NCBI GenBank assembly: GCA_936450465.1
Contig: OW388305.1
Location: forward strand, 37,643,187 to 37,707,186
Direction of reading: 5' to 3'
Origin: Gibbula magus
Taxonomy: Eukaryota > Mollusca > Gastropoda > Trochida > Trochidae
Length of the DNA stretch: 64,000 bases
Of this stretch, positions 58,563 through 64,000 are shown one piece after another (within the stretch, counting starts at the first letter, position 1; each line of letters begins with the position of its first letter). The position numbers were made by a program, and so were the translations under genes. The notes under the pieces are model-generated. The model saw nothing but the letters and a program-made list of their open reading frames with translations, did not search any database and had not been told where the DNA came from.

Positions 58563-59163
58563 ACTTGAAACTTCTTAGATTTTTTCATGACCAAATGAAT
58601 ACGGTTCTTATAAAGCGTGAGATAATATCACAAATTTCTGTAATTCTTTTTATATAAGAATGCTATTTAATTTTGGGTGCAAAATGTCTTAACATACTGA
58701 AAGTTACTTCTGTTTTCTCTAAACTGTGTCCATGTTGACATTAGCAATACAGTTTAACGAACTCGCGTTAGCTGTACATTTCAGCGGGATGCACGTGCGT
58801 CTGCGTTGACAATACCGTCATTGGGCCATATCAATTAGATTTCGAGCCCCAAACATGGGTAACCATACAATGAAGCACGAGCTGAGTGTACCCGGGAGTT
58901 GTCACAGACGAGGCCCTATTTGGGTTGTGCATTTCATACACAAGCTTGTTAACAGCTGTATTTGTTTTAGAAATATTATGAAATAGTATCCGCTTTCACT
59001 CGACCGTAAATGGGGTATAATATTGGATTACCTCCCTTGATACAGATTTCACCTGTGCTTAGCTGTGGTCAAATTTGGACTGAAACTACTCAACAAGCAT
59101 ATAAACTGAGAAACTGAACACACACAGTTGTTGATAAAGGTACAGTGAACATACTTCGCATTC

Positions 59164-60150
59164 ATGTCGGTGTCGGTAGAAGCATGGAGGCAGAGAATTG
59201 GAACGTTTTGTCACCCTGTCAAGCGAACTCCCCGCCCGATCCCCGTTATAACGCTACCAGGTGGTAAACGCGCAACAGTCAGGTGTGTAGTGCTGTACCT
59301 TGCAGTATCCCTCTTGTTGCTAGCAGGCGATATAGAGTCCAACCCCGGTCCACCTAAAAAATACCCACCATCTAGTTATCCTTCTGTCCAGACAAGACTA
59401 TCTAGCCAAAATGTGAGTCGTGGAATTGAAAATCCAACCAAACTGGATGACCTCGCTATAACGCTTAAGGCCATACAGAGCAATATGAGCTCCATACAGG
59501 ACAATGTCAATGCACTGAACAAAAAATTCGATGATTTTACGAGTGAGTTCAGTGAGAGATTGGACTGTCTCAAAAGTGAAAACGCTAGTCTGACTGAACG
59601 GGTTGGTTTTCTTGAAAAGAAAACCGATACATTGGAAGCATATTCACGACGAAACAATGTGATTTTCTACGGTTTGGAGGAGAGCAGAGGGGAGACCTGG
59701 GACCAGACAGAAGACAAAGTGAGAGCATTCTGTAAAGACAAGGACATTATTGAAGACAGTGACACTGTTCTTATCGAGAGGGCCCATAGAATGAATTCTA
59801 AGGGCAACAACCGACCAATAATTGTGAAATTCGCATTCCACAAGGATAAGCAGAGGTTAGTTAAGTCGGCAAGGCTTATACTCAAGGGTGACAAACAGTA
59901 TCGGGTATCGGAAGACCTCACTGAGAGAGTACGATGGATACGATCGCAATTATTTCCCGTGATGGAGAAAGCGAGGAGTGAAGATAAATTCTCGTTTATG
60001 AGCTATGATAAGCTTATAATAGAGGGCAGCGTGTATGCCTATGACGAGCAAACCGGTGACGTCAAACAAGTAGGACAGAGGAAGAACTGGGAACGACGTC
60101 AGCTGACAGGAACTACATCACCGAAACAACAGGCGACGTCTTCCGAATAG
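59164..60150 (+). CDS. LINE ORF1 protein with N-terminal 2A sequence (328 aa)
   Basis: Residues 1-40 are basic, residues 41-55 hydrophobic (VVLYLAVSLLLLAG), followed at 56-63 by DIESNPGP, the canonical 2A core DxExNPGP. By knowledge of 2A elements, the ribosome would skip the bond between G62 and P63, releasing a roughly 62-residue leader and an ORF1 body starting with proline. The body has a coiled coil (about 100-155, heptads of L/I/V with LKAIQSNMSSIQDNVNALN), then an L1-ORF1-like RRM-type segment (YSRRNNVIFYGL at about 160-171) and C-terminal domain (ERAHRM, RPIIVKF). The expected role is RNA binding and chaperoning of the element RNA. Frame intact. ATG 59164 is the first and keeps the hydrophobic segment. 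Confidence 0.9.
   Translation: MSVSVEAWRQRIGTFCHPVKRTPRPIPVITLPGGKRATVRCVVLYLAVSLLLLAGDIESNPGPPKKYPPSSYPSVQTRLSSQNVSRGIENPTKLDDLAITLKAIQSNMSSIQDNVNALNKKFDDFTSEFSERLDCLKSENASLTERVGFLEKKTDTLEAYSRRNNVIFYGLEESRGETWDQTEDKVRAFCKDKDIIEDSDTVLIERAHRMNSKGNNRPIIVKFAFHKDKQRLVKSARLILKGDKQYRVSEDLTERVRWIRSQLFPVMEKARSEDKFSFMSYDKLIIEGSVYAYDEQTGDVKQVGQRKNWERRQLTGTTSPKQQATSSE
59329..59352 (+). other. 2A ribosome-skipping motif
   Basis: Codons 56-63 of ORF1, reading D-I-E-S-N-P-G-P. All positions of the DxExNPGP consensus are met, and the upstream stretch is leucine-rich, as in active 2As. Skipping would occur before the last proline (59350-59352). Confidence 0.9.
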
Positions 60151-60219
60151 GATATCGGCCGTGGACCTCGTGACTTTGAACATATTCAACTGAGTAAACC
60201 TGAGAACAATAGAAATGAA

Positions 60220-63200
60220 ATGAATACTAACACTGTCTTATCGTTTCTTTCCTGGAATATTCACGGATTACATTCAAAATTGGACAATCATGATTTTCAC
60301 AGATTATGTAAAACTTTTGACATATTCTGTTTTTTGGAAACTATGTGCCCTACGGTAACTGATGCATATGATAAACTGAAAAGTATATATTACCTTTACG
60401 ATTGTTTTATTTCAGATGCCAAACGAAAAAGTGAACTTGGTAGATTTTCAGGAGGAATTAGTGTGTTCATTAGCCATGAAATATCCCCTTTCTTTCAGAG
60501 AATATATGTTGATTGGACAAATATAGTTGTTTTCAAAGTGACCGAAAATGTATGTCCTACCTCCGTATTTCTTATATTTGCATATATACATCCCGAAAAT
60601 TCCAGGGAATATGATAATACAGATGAGGATGGAATTTCAACTCTGGAAAAGAAGCTCTTGCATATCATGTCAGACTATGGCGACGATGCAAGTTTTATCC
60701 TAATGGGAGACTTTAATGCCCGAACTGCAGAAGAATCTGATTGTATAATAAATGACGACACACACTACTTGCCTCTAAGCGATGGTTATAGAGAAGATTC
60801 GTTTGATATACCAAGAAATTCATGTGATAAACACACCAACAACTATGGTAGAAGCATACTAAATCTGTGTAAATTGCTCAATCTTCACATAGTAAATGGG
60901 AGGACAGCGGGTGATGTACTTGGTAACTTCACATTCATATCGGCACAAGGCGCAAGTGTAGTGGACTATGTCTTAGTATCAAGCATTCTATTTCCCAAAG
61001 TAGTTGACATGACTGTGATAGCAAGAACGGAATCAGATCATATGCCAATATCATGTTCACTTTGTGACGTCATAAACAACAACACTTCATCAGCGGCTGG
61101 GGCAGACATGCCACTTTATAGGATCCCCAAATACAAATACAGTAAAACCGACAGAGAGCAACTAATTGACGTCTTTGCAAAGGAGAAAATGGATGGATTG
61201 ATATCTGAATTCTCAGAATATTTAAACTTTGACATAAATCGTGCAGTTATGAAATTATCAGATATCGTTGCAGCAACAGGACAACAAGGTGTACGAAGGG
61301 AATCAAGCAATGGTCAAGTTTTAGAACAACCCCCCTGGTTTGATGGGGAATGCCAGCAACTCAAAACGGCGAAATACAGGTTTCTCCACAAGTTAAGGAA
61401 TTTTGATTGTGATAAAAACAGAAAGGATTATATTACGGCAAAACGTTCATTCAAAGACTGTTGTAAAGAAAAGAAAACTGCATATAACAGGAAAATCACA
61501 GATGATATAACATTTGCGGCTACAAAAGGAGATTGTAAAGAATTTTGGACTAAAGTAAAAGAGGCATTTCGTATTAAAGGTGATTCATGTATTTCCGCAG
61601 CCGATTGGCAAGATTACTTTATTGGACTGTTAAATCCGGAAATTGAAGAATCGGCTTCAGAGTTTGACCAACAAGTAAAACAATTTCTTCATTACCACTC
61701 ATGCAAAGACTGCGATGGTTTAGCGCACCAAGATATCTTCTTAAATAGTGAAATTACAGAGGAAGAAATAAGATATTCTATACATCATCTTAAATCAAAC
61801 AAATCACCAGGAACTGACGGACTACCACCAGAGTTGTTCAAACTATCATGTTCGATGGTTATTCCTTATCTGAAGATGCTATTCAATAAGATTTTGGACG
61901 AGAGTGTGTTTCCTTCAAACTGGAATATAGGTATTATTATACCGCTGTTTAAATCTGGTTCAAAGAAAGACCCATCAAACTATAGAGGAATATCCATTCT
62001 AAATACAATGGGGAAATTTTTTATTACAATTATTGAGAAAAGATTACGAATGTGGGTCGAGCTTAACGAAATATTATCTGAAAGTCAGGCCGGATTTCGC
62101 CCACATTATTCAACTACGCATCATATATTCACTCTACATGCGTTGTGTTCAAAATACTTGTGCAAACCTAAAGGTCGTTTCTACTGTTGTTTCATAGACT
62201 TTAAAAAGGCATTTGACTTTGTAGACAGAGAAAAGCTCCTATTCATTCTGATTCAACGAGGATGTCATGGTAAGATTACTATGCTCATCAGAAATATGTA
62301 TGCTTCTGTCAAGGCTTGTGTAAGAGTGGATGCTGAATCAAGAACTGAGGCTTTTGATACTTCACGTGGAGTGAGACAAGGGTGCATCCTCAGCCCCCTC
62401 CTCTTCCTTCTCTTCATCAATGAATTCGCAACAGAGCTATATCAATCATGTGACAATGGAATCTTCGTTACACAAGATATTCAAGATCTGCTGTTATTAA
62501 TGTTTGCGGACGACATCGTCCTTTTTGCTACAAGTGTCATAGGACTACAACGCCGACTTAATATTCTGGAGTCATTTTGCAACAAGTGGGGACTACAGTT
62601 AAACCTTGAGAAAACAAATATAATTGTATTTCGAAATGGAGGAATTAGGAGGCATTCGGAAAATTGGACGTTTTGTAAAAATCCACTTAAGGTAGTTACT
62701 TACTACAAATATCTGGGTATAATATTCTCATCAAGACTCGTGTGGACGAAAGCCTGTGAAACACTAGCCCAGCAAGCAAGTAAAGCCTGCCTTTCAATTT
62801 TCAGACTCTTCAGCAAGTATCAAGATTTATCATATTCCAGTGCCAGAACTATATTCGATCGGAAAATAGCACCAATATTGCTGTACGGTTCGGAAATATG
62901 GGGACACAAATATTACGATGCAATCGAAAGAGTGCAGACCATGTATTTCAAACGATTCCTGAACATTGGAAAATATGCTTCAAATAAAGCCACCCTTGGA
63001 GAACTTGGGCGATATCCTATCCACGTATCATCACAGATCCGGGTGATCAAGTTCTGGTTTAAGATACTTGCCATGGATGAACACCGTTACCCTTTACAGA
63101 GCTACAGAATGATGAAAACCTTTGATGACATGGGTAGAACAAACTGGACGTCAAGTGTCAGAATATTACTATTCAAAAATGGATTTTCTCATGTTTGGTT

Positions 63201-63258
63201 AAACCAGGGAGTTTCAAACGTTCATCTCTTTATGTACATTTTCGAACAACGACTATAA
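60220..63258 (+). CDS. LINE ORF2: APE endonuclease plus reverse transcriptase (1012 aa, C-terminus shifted out of frame)
   Basis: Residues 9-275 form an apurinic-like endonuclease: SWNIHG (N13), FLET (E40), LMGDFNAR (D164, N166), VVDYV (D249), SDHMP (D273, H274). Residues 525-805 form the reverse transcriptase: SNKSPGTDGLPPELF, NYRGISILN, FIDFKKAFD (D660), RGVRQGCILSPLL, MFADDIVLF (D764, D765), LNLEKTNIIVF, then YKYLGIIF. All catalytic residues are present. It would nick target DNA and prime cDNA synthesis from the element RNA. The frame meets a stop at 63256-63258, and similarity continues in another frame downstream, so this copy lacks its C-terminal part. It starts 69 bases after the ORF1 stop. 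Confidence 0.95.
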   Translation: MNTNTVLSFLSWNIHGLHSKLDNHDFHRLCKTFDIFCFLETMCPTVTDAYDKLKSIYYLYDCFISDAKRKSELGRFSGGISVFISHEISPFFQRIYVDWTNIVVFKVTENVCPTSVFLIFAYIHPENSREYDNTDEDGISTLEKKLLHIMSDYGDDASFILMGDFNARTAEESDCIINDDTHYLPLSDGYREDSFDIPRNSCDKHTNNYGRSILNLCKLLNLHIVNGRTAGDVLGNFTFISAQGASVVDYVLVSSILFPKVVDMTVIARTESDHMPISCSLCDVINNNTSSAAGADMPLYRIPKYKYSKTDREQLIDVFAKEKMDGLISEFSEYLNFDINRAVMKLSDIVAATGQQGVRRESSNGQVLEQPPWFDGECQQLKTAKYRFLHKLRNFDCDKNRKDYITAKRSFKDCCKEKKTAYNRKITDDITFAATKGDCKEFWTKVKEAFRIKGDSCISAADWQDYFIGLLNPEIEESASEFDQQVKQFLHYHSCKDCDGLAHQDIFLNSEITEEEIRYSIHHLKSNKSPGTDGLPPELFKLSCSMVIPYLKMLFNKILDESVFPSNWNIGIIIPLFKSGSKKDPSNYRGISILNTMGKFFITIIEKRLRMWVELNEILSESQAGFRPHYSTTHHIFTLHALCSKYLCKPKGRFYCCFIDFKKAFDFVDREKLLFILIQRGCHGKITMLIRNMYASVKACVRVDAESRTEAFDTSRGVRQGCILSPLLFLLFINEFATELYQSCDNGIFVTQDIQDLLLLMFADDIVLFATSVIGLQRRLNILESFCNKWGLQLNLEKTNIIVFRNGGIRRHSENWTFCKNPLKVVTYYKYLGIIFSSRLVWTKACETLAQQASKACLSIFRLFSKYQDLSYSSARTIFDRKIAPILLYGSEIWGHKYYDAIERVQTMYFKRFLNIGKYASNKATLGELGRYPIHVSSQIRVIKFWFKILAMDEHRYPLQSYRMMKTFDDMGRTNWTSSVRILLFKNGFSHVWLNQGVSNVHLFMYIFEQRL

Positions 63259-63701
63259 AGGATATTGCATACCAAACCTGGCACAACGAAATTAACAACT
63301 CCAATTTTCTAAGTCACTATTCACAATTTAAATATGAACTCCAGTTGGAATCCTATATAACAGAGCTAAGGTACAAGCACCTGATCCGCGCACTTATCAA
63401 ATTTCGTATATCAAGCAACAACTTTAAGGTCAACATGTACAGACGTAATGATCAGAAGGATGCCCAAAATACAAGCTACATGTGTACACTCTGTGAAGCT
63501 GCAGAAAAAGAAACTGAAGATCATGTATTCTTCCGGTGTGACAGGTACAGGGCGTACAGAGAAAACTATTCGAAACAATTGCAAAATGTATACAAAGGGC
63601 CATTAACTTTGAAGTGTATTCTCCAATCAAAAAATCCCCAAGTTATTTATTGCACAGCTCTATTCCTGCATTATGTATTTAAAATAAGATCACAAAACTA
63701 A
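63195..63701 (+). pseudogene. Displaced C-terminal part of LINE ORF2
   Basis: Open frame offset from ORF2. From about 63259 it reads on with DIAYQTWHNEINNS, then a cysteine/histidine motif CTLCEAAEKETEDHVFFRC as found at the end of many LINE ORF2 proteins (zinc-binding-like). The overlap with ORF2 (63195-63258) has no sense in this frame, so the break lies close to 63255-63258. A single small insertion or deletion explains it. Confidence 0.8.
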
Positions 63702-63778
63702 TTATGACCACTGTTCAATGAAATGTATTTAAATATGACTGTATTATAGGCCATGAGGCCGATATTACAAATAAACTA

Positions 63779-63804
63779 CTGTCTGTCTGTCTGTCTGTCT
63801 GTAT
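63779..63804 (+). repeat. TGTC microsatellite tail of the LINE
   Basis: Six copies of CTGT/TGTC directly after the LINE 3' UTR; a short tandem tail takes the place of poly(A). Confidence 0.85.
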
Positions 63805-63814
63805 AAGACAGATA

Positions 63815-63948
63815 TACCCATACTTTTCCTTGTGTATCAAATGATACCCTTCACTTTTCCCGGCGGAGCCTTACTCGGCTACGTAAGGGCCCCACCGGGA
63901 AAAGTGTAGTGTATCATTCGATACACTCGGAAAAGTATGGGTATATCT
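63815..63948. repeat. Long hairpin (foldback) repeat
   Basis: Left arm GATATACCCATACTTTTCC...CACTTTTCCCGG and right arm CCGGGAAAAGTG...GGAAAAGTATGGGTATATC are inverted with few mismatches over about 65 bases. The loop has CCTTACTCGGCTACGTAAGG. Confidence 0.85.
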
Positions 63949-64000
63949 CTCACATATTACTGGGTATCACCATTCAATCAATTTATGGACCCTGCTTAAG

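Larger units (their letters stand above)
58740..63805 (+). mobile_element. Two-ORF APE-type LINE with 2A motif, near full-length
   Basis: The leader is followed by ORF1 (59164-60150), a 69-base gap, ORF2 (60220-63258, frameshifted) and its displaced C-terminal part (63195-63701), then a short 3' UTR with GAGGCCGATATTACAAATAA and a TGTC microsatellite tail (63779-63804). The microsatellite 3' end and EN-RT order fit the CR1/L2 group of non-LTR elements, where 2A motifs are known; the exact clade is not settled. The 5' border is a guess, because no target duplication was found. Confidence 0.85.

Overview
The window is animal nuclear DNA, most likely from a marine gastropod mollusc. An abalone-like genome would fit, but the genus is a guess. 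The reasons are spliced genes with GT-AG introns, very dense short interspersed repeats, a tRNA-headed SINE ending in CTCACTCACTC-type tails, and several families of non-autonomous DNA elements. There is no operon structure, CRISPR array or bacterial gene.

Two host loci can be assembled. (1) On the minus strand, a complete 7-exon gene (12543-29948, 621 codons plus stop) encodes a PIN/XPG-fold protein of the FAM120 / constitutive-coactivator-of-PPAR-gamma / asteroid-like group. The first exon of a second, head-to-tail paralogue lies at 1-228 and runs off the left edge. (2) On the plus strand, 33391-56320 holds a complete 22-exon EXOSC10 (RRP6) gene of 890 codons plus stop. It has PMC2NT, DEDD-Y exonuclease and HRDC regions and a basic tail. 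All junctions in both models keep the reading frame. The two genes are divergent, with about 3.4 kb between their start codons.

Nearly everything else is mobile DNA. 229-12500: MITEs, hairpin elements, a GGAT microsatellite and several non-autonomous elements with internal repeats. 12543-29948: the introns hold a 145-bp satellite inside one such element and a roughly 6.2-kb piggyBac element with an intact 677-codon transposase. 29949-33390: repeats only. EXOSC10 introns: several SINE copies, two of them split by TA-flanked MITEs, a 1.37-kb hAT-like element with an exact 8-bp target duplication, a 1.25-kb TA-flanked element, a LINE 3' fragment and more. 56321-64000: repeats, then a nearly full-length two-ORF LINE (about 58740-63805). 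Its ORF1 opens with a 2A ribosome-skipping motif fused to a hydrophobic segment, and its ORF2 is broken near the 3' end by a frameshift.

The most interesting material is the 2A-bearing LINE; five element families with unrelated sequence but the same design (complementary ends, internal repeats, GGAC-type microsatellite, 3' hairpin then TAATAA); the piggyBac element flanked by diverged direct repeats alongside two TTAA-flanked MITE families; and several insertions whose empty sites are visible in other repeat copies within the window.
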